Source of the DNA: SPJN01 sp965229935
GTDB lineage: Bacteria; Pseudomonadota; Alphaproteobacteria; SPJN01
DNA length: 64,000 nt
Reading direction: 5' to 3'
NCBI GenBank assembly: GCA_965229935.1
Contig: CBDDKB010000002.1
Span: 1,426,001-1,490,000, forward strand
The stretch's first letter is position 1. Each line of letters opens with the position of its first letter. A program made the translations under genes and the position numbers. This document shows, piece by piece, positions 1 through 8,086 of the stretch. The notes below the pieces were generated by a model. That model searched no databases and was not told the origin of the DNA. It saw only the letters and a list, made by a program, of their open reading frames with translations.

Positions 1-1113
1 ACTGCCCGGCCCGCCGAAATAAGGCAGCCCGCCAGTGATGGTCAGGCCGCGCGGATCATCGAAGGGAATGCCCAGTTCCATACAGGCGATCTCGACCGCG
101 CTGGGGAAACAGGAATAAAGATCCATAAAGTCGAGATCATCAACTGACCAATCTGCCATATCAAATGCGCGGTCTGTCATGGTGCGAATGGCAGGGCTTG
201 AATAATAGTTCACACGTTCAGACACGTTCCAAATGTCATAGGCGTCACCACATCCATGCAGGTAAACACGCTGCTCTTCGGGGATGCCCATCTCATCCGC
301 TGCTGCAGTTGAACACATGACAAGCGCTGCGCCCATATTGACCCGAATGATTGAGTTCAGATATTTCGGATAGGGGAAACCGATCCACCGATTGTCATCG
401 CCGATGGTTGTCAATTCTGCGGCTGACCGCTCAATGGGGAACCAACTGTAAGGGTTGTTGGCTGCAACCTCAGTAAAGGGGGCAAACAGCCTGCCCAAAT
501 GATCCATATGTTCCGCAATCGAATGGCCCATATGACCGCGAATGCCGTTTTCAAACAGGGGATAAATATTCACCGGAAGATCAATGCCGTGCAGCTTTTC
601 ATGATCAGACTGACCGGGCCTGTTGGTGCCAACAATTTCAGGCTCACCGCCAGGCTCATCCGCCCAGTCATCAAGCGACAGGCCCGACTTTAACCGATTG
701 ACCATCGTGCCCAACACTTCACAACCTGCGATCAAAGCAACATTCACACCGCCCGTTGCAATCCGTTCAGCCATATCATTGACCAACATTTGGGGTGAGT
801 TTCCGCCCGTCGCCGCATAAATTTCTGTCGGCACACTTTCAAGGCCAAGCGACTTGGCGACTGTGCGCGGCGGATTGGTATAGCGCCCCCCCATCGCAGA
901 GCGGACATCAGGGGAATCGACGGTAAACTCGATAACTGAAATTCCATCAAGTGCAGCGGTTACCTTGTCTGCTGCACCTGTATCATCGACAGCGAGCCGG
1001 GCAATCTTTGCCAAAAAGGCATGTGGGGTCAGCCCGTCTTCAGCAGACGATCTATCGGTAAACTCTCCCCCGCCGATCAGAACCGGTGTCCGTGGATCAA
1101 TTGAACCAGCCAT
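1..1113 (-). CDS. Acetyl-CoA acetyltransferase-like (SCP-x type thiolase), C-terminus beyond window
   Basis: The frame stays open from an ATG at 1113 to the window edge, giving 371 residues without a stop. It begins MAGSIDPRTPVLIGGGEF and contains ATGGNSPQMLVND, the nucleophile-region pattern of the SCP-x/thiolase-like superfamily, and later GCGDAYDIWNVSERV and DLYSCFPSAVEIA. Family members are usually near 500 residues, so roughly a quarter is missing. AAGGA lies a few bases before the ATG. The family joins or cleaves acyl-CoA units, but the substrate cannot be told from sequence. The gene is downstream of, and codirectional with, an aminotransferase about 40 bases away. Superfamily assignment is firm; the exact reaction is inferred. 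Confidence 0.85.
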   Translation of the reverse strand, partial: MAGSIDPRTPVLIGGGEFTDRSSAEDGLTPHAFLAKIARLAVDDTGAADKVTAALDGISVIEFTVDSPDVRSAMGGRYTNPPRTVAKSLGLESVPTEIYAATGGNSPQMLVNDMAERIATGGVNVALIAGCEVLGTMVNRLKSGLSLDDWADEPGGEPEIVGTNRPGQSDHEKLHGIDLPVNIYPLFENGIRGHMGHSIAEHMDHLGRLFAPFTEVAANNPYSWFPIERSAAELTTIGDDNRWIGFPYPKYLNSIIRVNMGAALVMCSTAAADEMGIPEEQRVYLHGCGDAYDIWNVSERVNYYSSPAIRTMTDRAFDMADWSVDDLDFMDLYSCFPSAVEIACMELGIPFDDPRGLTITGGLPYFGGPGS

Positions 1114-1151
1114 CTTGTTTTCCTTCTATGGGAATGTGGATGGCTTGAGTC

Positions 1152-2363
1152 CTACCCCCTTTCCACATAGGCGGCAAGGCGCTTGACCGCCTCGTCAAGC
1201 ACTGCGTGACGCTTTGAAAAGCAAAAGCGGATGACAGTGCGCACCTCATCCGGCAGGGGCGTGCCGCTGACCCGTTCAGGCGCATAAAAAGCACTGACCG
1301 GAACCGCTGCCACACCGGCATCACGTGTAATGCGTTCACAAAATGCAGCGGCAGGCTCATCTATGCCAAGCCGGGCCTGAAGCGGGGCATAGTCAGCCGT
1401 CAGAAAATAGGTGCCCGCTGCCGGATGAACGATAAAGCCAACGCTGCGCAGCCCATCGGCCAACCGATCACGCTTTGTCTGCAGGTCTGCAGTCAGCTCA
1501 TCGAAATAGCTGTCCGGCTTACCCAACCCATAGGCCACAGCCTTTTGAAGATCAGGCGGCGTGGTGAAGGTTAAGAACTGGTGCGCCTTGCCGATCATAT
1601 TCACCAGATAAGGCGCAGCGGTAATGTAGCCGACCTTCCACCCGGTCAGTGAAAAAGTCTTCCCTGCGGATCCAACACGGATGGCGAGGTCTGCCATCCC
1701 CTCAAAACTCATTAAGGGCAAATGGCGCTGCCCGTCAAAGACCAAATGTTCATACACCTCGTCACACAATGCCGGCACCTGATGCCGAACGCAAAGCGCG
1801 GCGATTGCTGCCAACTCATCATCTGTAAACAGCTTGCCTGTTGGGTTCATAGGGGAGTTAAGAACAATCAATTTCGTTTTATCTGTGAACGCGGCCGCTA
1901 GCGCATCCAGAGGCACAGCCCAATCTGGCGGACATAATCTAACCAGCCGGGGCACGGCACCGATCTGTTCAATGATTGGCAGATAGGAATCATAAAGCGG
2001 TTCAAACAACACCACCTCATCACCCGGATTTAGGAGGCCTATCAGCGCGGCGGTCAACGCCTCCGTCGCTCCTGAACAGACCAGCACATGCTCCAGTGTC
2101 AAATGATCATAGCCGTAAAACCGTTTGTCATGTACCGCCACAGCCTCTCGCAATTCGGGGATGCCCGGTGCAGGCGGGTATTGGTTAGAGCCATGCAACA
2201 AGGCATCTGCTGCAGCCTGCCTGATATCCAGCGGCCCTTCTTCGTCAGGGAAGCCTTGACCGAGATTGATGGCATCATGCTTGATCGCCAATTCCGACAT
2301 GGTCGTGAATATGGTGATCCCATAGGCCCCCAATGCCCGATTGCCTGCATAATCTGACGTCAT
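1152..2363 (-). CDS. PLP-dependent class I/II aminotransferase (methionine/kynurenine aminotransferase-like)
   Basis: A 403-residue fold-type I aminotransferase. The N-terminus has AINLGQGFPDEEGP, the middle SGATEALTAALIGLLNPGDEV and NSPMNPTGKLFTDDEL, then CDEVYEHLVFDG and the PLP-lysine region SAGKTFSLTGWKVGYI. This matches the YbdL/KAT subgroup, which transaminates methionine, kynurenine or aromatic amino acids with a 2-oxo acid. The frame extends upstream to 2462, but similarity begins at MTSDYAGNRALG, so the ATG at 2363 is chosen; its ribosome-binding site is weak. The gene is divergent from the RimK fusion and is followed 38 bases later by the thiolase-like gene. Substrate specificity is not determinable here. 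Confidence 0.9.
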   Translation of the reverse strand: MTSDYAGNRALGAYGITIFTTMSELAIKHDAINLGQGFPDEEGPLDIRQAAADALLHGSNQYPPAPGIPELREAVAVHDKRFYGYDHLTLEHVLVCSGATEALTAALIGLLNPGDEVVLFEPLYDSYLPIIEQIGAVPRLVRLCPPDWAVPLDALAAAFTDKTKLIVLNSPMNPTGKLFTDDELAAIAALCVRHQVPALCDEVYEHLVFDGQRHLPLMSFEGMADLAIRVGSAGKTFSLTGWKVGYITAAPYLVNMIGKAHQFLTFTTPPDLQKAVAYGLGKPDSYFDELTADLQTKRDRLADGLRSVGFIVHPAAGTYFLTADYAPLQARLGIDEPAAAFCERITRDAGVAAVPVSAFYAPERVSGTPLPDEVRTVIRFCFSKRHAVLDEAVKRLAAYVERG

Positions 2364-2484
2364 AATATCGCTTGCCCCGCCTGTATGATTGGCCGCACTT
2401 TTGAATATAATAGGTGGGTGACAGGACCATCCTCCTCTGTCAAGGTCGGCCTCCTGTGGCATGAAACAATATGGGATTGAATTG

Positions 2485-3900
2485 ATGGCAGATCAGCAAA
2501 ATGACAACATTTATGTCGGTTGGGAAGAATGGGTTGCACTACCCGATCTTGACCTGCCTGCTATCAAGGCAAAAATTGATACGGGCGCAAAAACGTCTGC
2601 GCTGCATGCAACATCAATCGAATATTTCGGATCAGAAGCACGGCGCAAAGTCAGGTTTGGTATACAACCGCTGACCGACCGGCCCGACATTTTAATCTAT
2701 TGCACCGCGCCCTTGCTTGAAATTCGGGAGATCACCAGCTCAAACGGCGAGCGGGAGTTCCGCCCTGTTATCGAAACCAAGCTGCACGTCGATGGGCAGG
2801 AATGGCCAATTGAAGTTACCTTGACCAATCGTGATTCCATGTCGTCACGGATGCTGCTGGGTCGGTCTGCAATGATGGACAAGCTGATTGTCCAACCGTC
2901 AGAAAATATGCTGTTGCCTGAGCTAACGGCTGACCTGTATGGCGGTGGCCGCAAGCGTAAGAGCCGCCGCCAACGGTCACTTAAAATTGGCATCCTAAGC
3001 CGCGAGCCCAACAGTTATACTACCAAGCGTTTGGTCGAAGCGGCAGAAGAGATGGACCATATGGTCGAGGTGATTAATACCACCCGCTGCTATATGAACA
3101 TCACAACGGCAAAGCCGATGATTTATGCCCAAGGCAAATCGCTGGAAGGGTTCGACGCCATCATACCTCGCATCGGCGCGTCCATCACCTCATACGGTAT
3201 GGCGGTTGTTCGCCAGTTCGAAAGCATGGGGGTGTACTGTCTGAATGGGTCCGGTGCCATCGGCTCCTCCCGCGATAAACTTTATGCCCATCAATTGATG
3301 GCGCGTGCCGGGGTCGGCATGCCTGTTACGGGCTTTGCCCACTCCCCCCGCGACACGGACGATCTGATCCAAATCGTGAATGGGGCCCCACTGGTCCTAA
3401 AGCTGCTCGAAGGCTCCCAAGGCAAGGGTGTGGTTCTGGCTGAAACCCGCAAGGCTGCAGAAAGCGTTATTACAGCCTTTCGCGGACTGAATGCCGAATT
3501 GTTGGTGCAAGAGTTTGTAAAAGAGGCCGAAGGGTCAGACATTCGCTGCCTTGTCATCGGCTCAAAAGTCGTGGCGGCCATGCGTCGTCAGGCACCTGAA
3601 GGGGAATTCCGCTCCAACCTGCATCGCGGCGGGGCCGCAACGCGCGTGCGCATTACCAAGGAAGAACGACAAACCGCTATTAAGGCTGCGCGTGTTTTGG
3701 GCCTGAAAGTTGCGGGCGTTGACCTGTTGCGCACATCCTCCGGCCCAAAGGTTTTGGAGGTCAATTCCTCCCCCGGCCTGGAAGGCATCGAAAAAATTAC
3801 GGGCAAGGATATTGCCGCCATAATCATCCAACATGTTGAAAATAAACTTTTAGGACCAAACGAAGCCGCCCAAACACGCGCCAAAACTGCCCAGCAATAA
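2485..3900 (+). CDS. rimK: RimB-RimK fusion: retropepsin-like zinc protease domain plus ATP-grasp glutamate ligase
   Basis: This is a 471-residue two-domain protein. Residues about 10-145 match the RimB/RimK-type retropepsin-like family (PF05618), with the Asp-Thr-Gly catalytic signature in KIDTGAKTSALHA and LLGRSAMMDK. From about residue 165 it is a complete RimK ATP-grasp ligase: KIGILSREPNSYTTKRL, PLVLKLLEGSQGKGVVL, VQEFVKEAEGSDIRCLVIG and KVLEVNSSPGLEGIE. RimK adds glutamates to the C-terminus of ribosomal protein S6. RimB is reported to trim or control this modification in Pseudomonas, where the genes are separate. Fused forms occur in marine bacteria. An in-frame ATG at 2461 would add eight residues; TGGGA spaced before 2485 favours the shorter form. 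Confidence 0.87.
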   Translation: MADQQNDNIYVGWEEWVALPDLDLPAIKAKIDTGAKTSALHATSIEYFGSEARRKVRFGIQPLTDRPDILIYCTAPLLEIREITSSNGEREFRPVIETKLHVDGQEWPIEVTLTNRDSMSSRMLLGRSAMMDKLIVQPSENMLLPELTADLYGGGRKRKSRRQRSLKIGILSREPNSYTTKRLVEAAEEMDHMVEVINTTRCYMNITTAKPMIYAQGKSLEGFDAIIPRIGASITSYGMAVVRQFESMGVYCLNGSGAIGSSRDKLYAHQLMARAGVGMPVTGFAHSPRDTDDLIQIVNGAPLVLKLLEGSQGKGVVLAETRKAAESVITAFRGLNAELLVQEFVKEAEGSDIRCLVIGSKVVAAMRRQAPEGEFRSNLHRGGAATRVRITKEERQTAIKAARVLGLKVAGVDLLRTSSGPKVLEVNSSPGLEGIEKITGKDIAAIIIQHVENKLLGPNEAAQTRAKTAQQ

Positions 3901-4198
3901 GGCATAAGGCATCGGGGATTTCTGCGCCCGCCAAGCGTGTGCTTAATTTTTAGCCTGCAAAGCGTAAATATTGGGCAGATTTTTGACTATTTATTGGGCA
4001 ATTTTTGATTAGAACTTGCCGCAGGCCATGTCGCACCAGAAACAGGCGGCGATTCCACCATAAAAGCCTTGAGTCACAGCGCCGCGAACGAAAAAGCCAA
4101 AACTGGCATGAAATCTGCTTCTATTACCGCAGAAAACAATTCAATGAGACACCGCGACCCAAAATTCGGTCCGGCCCGCAACAAGAATGAGGCAAAAT
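3901..4198 (+). other. Intergenic region upstream of glnB
   Basis: This 298-base AT-richer stretch has no convincing ORF. It holds a sigma-54 promoter match at 4104-4119 and a GCACC half-site at 4033-4037, a possible NtrC contact about 90 bases before the predicted transcription start. No intrinsic terminator is visible for the RimK fusion gene. Confidence 0.6.
4104..4119 (+). promoter_or_regulatory. Sigma-54 (RpoN) promoter of glnB-glnA
   Basis: TGGCATGAAATCTGCT matches the consensus TGGCACG-N4-TTGCW at all key positions. The GG (-24) and GC (-12) dinucleotides are correctly spaced, with two deviations (C to T at position 6, T to C at position 12). Transcription would start near 4130, leaving a leader of about 70 bases before glnB. 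NtrC-controlled RpoN transcription of PII and glutamine synthetase genes is established in proteobacteria, so context supports the match. Confidence 0.65.
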
Positions 4199-4537
4199 AT
4201 GAAAAAGATCGAAGCCATCATCAAACCGTTCAAACTGGATGAAGTGAAAGAGGCACTGCACGATATTGGCCTGCAAGGCATCACTGTTTTGGAAGCCAAG
4301 GGCTTTGGCCGCCAAAAGGGGCATACTGAACTTTATCGCGGCGCTGAGTATGTTGTGGATTTCTTGCCAAAAGTGAAGCTGGAGATCGTGATTGACGATT
4401 CACAGCTTGAACGCGCCTTGGAAGCCATCCAGAATGCTGCCCGCACTGGCCGCATCGGTGACGGCAAAATCTTTGTCAGCACCATCGACGAAGCAATCCG
4501 CATCCGCACGGGCGAATCTGGCGCAGACGCCGTTTAA
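4199..4537 (+). CDS. glnB: Nitrogen regulatory protein P-II
   Basis: A 112-residue PII signal protein, the standard length. MKKIEAIIKPFKLDEVKEAL opens the protein. The T-loop contains RGAEYVVDFLPK with Tyr51, the uridylylation site, and the C-terminal signature GRIGDGKIFVSTIDEAIRIRTGE is intact. PII senses 2-oxoglutarate and ATP/ADP and controls GlnE and NtrB, thereby glutamine synthetase. The ATG at 4199 is preceded by GAGG at the right distance; the in-frame ATG at 4187 overlaps that ribosome-binding site and is rejected. It sits 148 bases before glnA in the same direction, the common alphaproteobacterial glnB-glnA arrangement. Confidence 0.97.
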   Translation: MKKIEAIIKPFKLDEVKEALHDIGLQGITVLEAKGFGRQKGHTELYRGAEYVVDFLPKVKLEIVIDDSQLERALEAIQNAARTGRIGDGKIFVSTIDEAIRIRTGESGADAV

Positions 4538-4557
4538 GCCCACCTACCCTTATCATA

Positions 4558-4593
4558 GGCGTCCCCTAATCAGTTTATGGGGCTTGGGGCGCC
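4558..4593 (+). other. Hairpin between glnB and glnA
   Basis: GGCG-T-CCCC pairs with GGGG-CGCC across a 19-base loop, with one bulged T. No T-run follows, so it is not a clear terminator. It could stabilise or attenuate the glnB-glnA transcript. Function is inferred from position only. Confidence 0.4.
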
Positions 4594-4685
4594 GATCTAA
4601 CAAACCACTTGTTACCCACTCCCCTGCGGGACAAGAATTTTGAACCGCCTGCATGGTGCAGGCCAAACACTGAAGGAAGTTTTCA

Positions 4686-6095
4686 ATGGCTGACGCAAAA
4701 CAGTTGCTCAAAGAAATTGAGGAAAATGGTGTCAAATATGTTGATCTGCGTTTTTCCGACCCGCGCGGGAAATGGCAGCACGTAACAATGGATGTTGCCG
4801 TCGTTGACGAAGACATGTTCGCCGAAGGCGTGATGTTCGACGGTTCATCAATTGCTGGCTGGAAGGCCATCAATGAATCAGACATGACCCTGATGCCCGA
4901 CTGCGACACAGCATTCATGGACCCGTTCACCGCAGAATCAACCATGGTTGTGACCTGCGATATTCTTGAGCCCAGCACAGGCGAAGGTTATGGCCGTGAC
5001 CCGCGTTCAACAGCCAAGCGCGCCGAAGCTTATTTGAAGCAAACCGGTATCGGTGACACAGCCTATTTCGGTCCTGAAGCTGAATTCTTCATGTTCGATG
5101 ATGTGCGTTGGTCAACTGACATGAACGCAACCGGCTTTGCCATCGATTCAATGGAAGGCCCCTACAATTCAGCTACTGACTATGAAGCTGGCAATATGGG
5201 CCATCGTCCGGGCATCAAGGGTGGTTACTTCCCCGTCGCCCCTGTCGATTCAGGTCAGGACATCCGTTCTGAAATGCTGACAGTGATGAAACAAATGGGC
5301 CTGCCCATGGAAAAACATCACCATGAAGTGGCACCGTCACAGCATGAGCTTGGCATGATTTTCGGCACATTGGTCGAACAAGCTGACCGGATGCAAATGT
5401 ACAAATATGGCGTGCACATGGTTGCCCATCTGCATGGCAAGACAGCAACCTTTATGCCCAAGCCTGTTAAAGGCGACAACGGCACTGGGATGCACGTTCA
5501 TCAGTCAATCTGGAAAGATGGTGAGCCGACCTTCGCAGGTTCAGGCTATGCTGATCTGTCAGAAACCTGCCTGTACTATATCGGCGGTATCATCAAGCAC
5601 GCCAAGGCACTGAATGCGTTCACCAACGCGTCAACCAACTCATACAAGCGTTTGATCCCCGGTTTTGAAGCACCTGTTCTGCTGGCCTATTCAGCACGTA
5701 ACCGTTCTGCTTCTTGCCGTATCCCGCATGTTGGCAGCCCCAAAGGCAAGCGTATTGAAATCCGCTTCCCTGACCCGACTGCAAACCCCTATCTGGCATT
5801 CACCGCAATGCTGATGGCCGGTCTTGACGGTATCGAAAACAAGATCCATCCGGGCGACCCGATGGATAAGGACCTGTACGACCTGCCCGCAGAAGAGCTG
5901 GCAGCAGTACCGACCGTTTGTGGCTCACTCCGCGAAGCTTTGGAAAATCTGGACGCAGACCGTGCCTTCCTGACCAAGGGCGGCGTGTTCACAGACGACC
6001 AGATCGATGCTTACCTCGAGCTGAAGTGGGAAGAAGTGTACAACATGGAACACACCCCGCATCCGGTCGAATTCGACATGTACTACTCCTGCTAA
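4686..6095 (+). CDS. glnA: Type I glutamine synthetase
   Basis: This 469-residue enzyme joins ammonia to glutamate using ATP, the main ammonium assimilation step. It shows the beta-grasp region with MFDGSSIAGWKAINESDM, the metal-binding YFGPEAEFFMFD, the ATP-site block NGTGMHVHQSIW, and NRSASCRIPHVGSPKGKRIE. Tyr398 in KDLYDLPAEE corresponds to the adenylylation site of GS-I-beta enzymes, so GlnE control is expected. GAAGG precedes the start. It probably shares the sigma-54 transcript with glnB, and a strong terminator follows. Confidence 0.98.
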   Translation: MADAKQLLKEIEENGVKYVDLRFSDPRGKWQHVTMDVAVVDEDMFAEGVMFDGSSIAGWKAINESDMTLMPDCDTAFMDPFTAESTMVVTCDILEPSTGEGYGRDPRSTAKRAEAYLKQTGIGDTAYFGPEAEFFMFDDVRWSTDMNATGFAIDSMEGPYNSATDYEAGNMGHRPGIKGGYFPVAPVDSGQDIRSEMLTVMKQMGLPMEKHHHEVAPSQHELGMIFGTLVEQADRMQMYKYGVHMVAHLHGKTATFMPKPVKGDNGTGMHVHQSIWKDGEPTFAGSGYADLSETCLYYIGGIIKHAKALNAFTNASTNSYKRLIPGFEAPVLLAYSARNRSASCRIPHVGSPKGKRIEIRFPDPTANPYLAFTAMLMAGLDGIENKIHPGDPMDKDLYDLPAEELAAVPTVCGSLREALENLDADRAFLTKGGVFTDDQIDAYLELKWEEVYNMEHTPHPVEFDMYYSC

Positions 6096-6121
6096 TCAGC
6101 AGAATAGCAGTTAACAAAAAG

Positions 6122-6150
6122 CCCCCGTCGGTTCAGCCGACGGGGGTTTT
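6122..6150 (+). terminator. Rho-independent terminator after glnA
   Basis: A perfect 10-bp stem, CCCCCGTCGG with CCGACGGGGG, encloses the loop TTCAG. It is followed by TTTTCTT and preceded by AAAAAG. It ends glnA and, being symmetrical, may also act on transcripts arriving from the minus strand. Confidence 0.9.
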
Positions 6151-6267
6151 CTTATATCGAAATGACAGCAAAAGCGGGATGAAAGGCACATCGGGGGCAA
6201 GGCGCTTGACGACCAATGCAATCGCCGCGTGATTAATCGAATTCACAGCGAACTCGGCGCGCGCCCT

Positions 6268-6684
6268 TTAGAAAAAGCTAGCCACTTCCTGATAGGCGAT
6301 AGCGGCCAAGGAACCGATCCACAAAATGGCACCTGCTGCCATGGAAATCATAAAGCCCTTACCTCGTCCTTCGGGGTTTTTAATATAGGCCATGGCATAA
6401 AGCTCGCGCCCCACGACCCAGAAAATGGCCAACACGCCTGCGGCCAAATCATTCACCCACAGGCCGAACATCCAAAGGCTGGGCAAAAAGAAAACCAACT
6501 GTTCCATTGTGTTTTGCTGCACACGGAACGTCCGTTCAAATTCAGGATTGCCATAAGTGGCGGGGGCCGGAACGTTATGTTTTACCCGCGCGCGCCCAAC
6601 CAAAAAGCTGAAGGCAAAAAACTGTCCGACCGCAATCAGGGTCATAAATGATGTAAAGGCAGGTAGCTCCATGTCGTCCCCCAT
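6268..6684 (-). CDS. MAPEG family membrane protein
   Basis: A 138-residue integral membrane protein with about four hydrophobic helices. Between the first two it carries the MAPEG-type stretch TYGNPEFERTFRVQQNTMEQ (family pattern: E-R-x-x-R-x-x-x-N-x-x-E). Family members include microsomal glutathione S-transferases and leukotriene synthases; bacterial members mostly lack an assigned role. An internal ATG at 6672, preceded by GGGGGA, is an equally possible start. It is the third codirectional gene after an Old Yellow Enzyme and an acyltransferase, but a 165-base gap suggests its own promoter. Confidence 0.82.
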   Translation of the reverse strand: MGDDMELPAFTSFMTLIAVGQFFAFSFLVGRARVKHNVPAPATYGNPEFERTFRVQQNTMEQLVFFLPSLWMFGLWVNDLAAGVLAIFWVVGRELYAMAYIKNPEGRGKGFMISMAAGAILWIGSLAAIAYQEVASFF

Positions 6685-6849
6685 TTCGCCTTGTCGTGTC
6701 CCCTAGGTTTCAGGGGGTCCGCTTGCAATCAATTGACACGCGGACTGCACATTTATGCAAGTCCATCATTTCCGGCGCAACAAGGCAAGCGGAAACAGAC
6801 TATTTCCTTCCGCATCAAGGCATATCAAATCCGGCCTGATTTCCACCGC

Positions 6850-8046
6850 TTAAGAAGATGCCTTCGCCGCCGCCTTGGCGGCGGCCTTCGCGTCAATTGA
6901 CTTCACCCAGCGCCGGACCAGTTTACGCATCGGATCCTCAAACAATATATACAGCAGGTAAGCTGCAAATACTGAAACCACCAACATAAGCTGACTGACG
7001 ATGATTGCTTCCCAAAAACCGCTGAACTTGACCCACCCCATGCCGATCAAACTCATAAACACACGTTGCACCAGCGCATGCACCATATAGATCGAATAGG
7101 ATATTTCGCCCAGGAACATGATGAAACTTGTTTCAAAGAACCACCGCACTTTGTTGCCGTCAAACGTCACTGACAGAACAATCGCTGCAACCAACAACAG
7201 CAAATAGCCGTCATTTATCTTGAAATGAAACCCAACAAAAAGCGCGACTATGCAACCAGCACTAAACAGCGTTGATGCAAGGGAGTTCATCGCCCGATAA
7301 AGCTTTAAATCATGATAAAGTCGAAACAGCCCCAGCCCCATCGAAAAGCTGAATATGCCGCGCACTGCCCCTAGTTCAAATGTTCGGTCGATCCCCCCTG
7401 CCCCATGAGGTTCGGGTGGCAAGCCAGCCAGAAAGAATATTGCCGCGATCAACGTGCCAAAGCTTACAAGGGCAATAGATGTCTTAGGCCTCAGGAAAAT
7501 ATAGACCAGTACAGGAAATAACAGATAGGCCGCCCATTCGGCACTAATTGACCATGAAGGATAGTTCCAACCCAAGTTCGGTTCAGTCCCCCATGCGTGG
7601 ATCAAAAGCAGATTGGTAATAATCGCCTCTGGCCGTCTGTCTGGATGCTCCAACTGACTGAAATCACCACGCATGACATTATCAAGTTCAAGCACGACAA
7701 AGCCTGCTAGCACTATAAAGTGAACCGGATAAATCCGCCCGATGCGAAGCGCGATATATCGCTTATAGCCTTGCCAGTCGATGCCTGTCGCAAAATCGCG
7801 CCAATGGACATAACCCATGATGAAACCACTCATCATAAAGAACATGTCGACGAACACATGCATCTTGGGAAAGATCAGGCCATATTCCACCGTCGGCACA
7901 TCTATTTCCCAAAAATAGGAATAGTGGAAAACGATAATCGCAACGGCAAGCACACCCCTCAGCCCGGTCAGACTGTCAAGCTGCGCTGCCTCGCGCATAG
8001 GTTTTAAATTTGGTTGGCGAATGGACGCCGCCGCACTGTTACTCAT
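6850..8046 (-). CDS. Acyltransferase 3 family membrane protein (OafA/YrhL-like)
   Basis: A 398-residue protein with about ten membrane segments. LDSLTGLRGVLAVAIIVFHY near the N-terminus carries the arginine and histidine typical of acyltransferase family 3, followed by FVDMFFMMSGFIMGYV and GRIYPVHF. Such enzymes O-acetylate surface polysaccharides, lipids or exported metabolites. The C-terminus ends in an unusual alanine-lysine stretch, KAAAKAAAKASS, after the last membrane helix. The gene starts 40 bases after the Old Yellow Enzyme gene ends. No polysaccharide gene is nearby, so the substrate is unknown. Confidence 0.88.
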   Translation of the reverse strand: MSNSAAASIRQPNLKPMREAAQLDSLTGLRGVLAVAIIVFHYSYFWEIDVPTVEYGLIFPKMHVFVDMFFMMSGFIMGYVHWRDFATGIDWQGYKRYIALRIGRIYPVHFIVLAGFVVLELDNVMRGDFSQLEHPDRRPEAIITNLLLIHAWGTEPNLGWNYPSWSISAEWAAYLLFPVLVYIFLRPKTSIALVSFGTLIAAIFFLAGLPPEPHGAGGIDRTFELGAVRGIFSFSMGLGLFRLYHDLKLYRAMNSLASTLFSAGCIVALFVGFHFKINDGYLLLLVAAIVLSVTFDGNKVRWFFETSFIMFLGEISYSIYMVHALVQRVFMSLIGMGWVKFSGFWEAIIVSQLMLVVSVFAAYLLYILFEDPMRKLVRRWVKSIDAKAAAKAAAKASS

Positions 8047-8086
8047 TAAACTTTGCCACTCTCAAATTTGATGAGCATGCCGCAAC

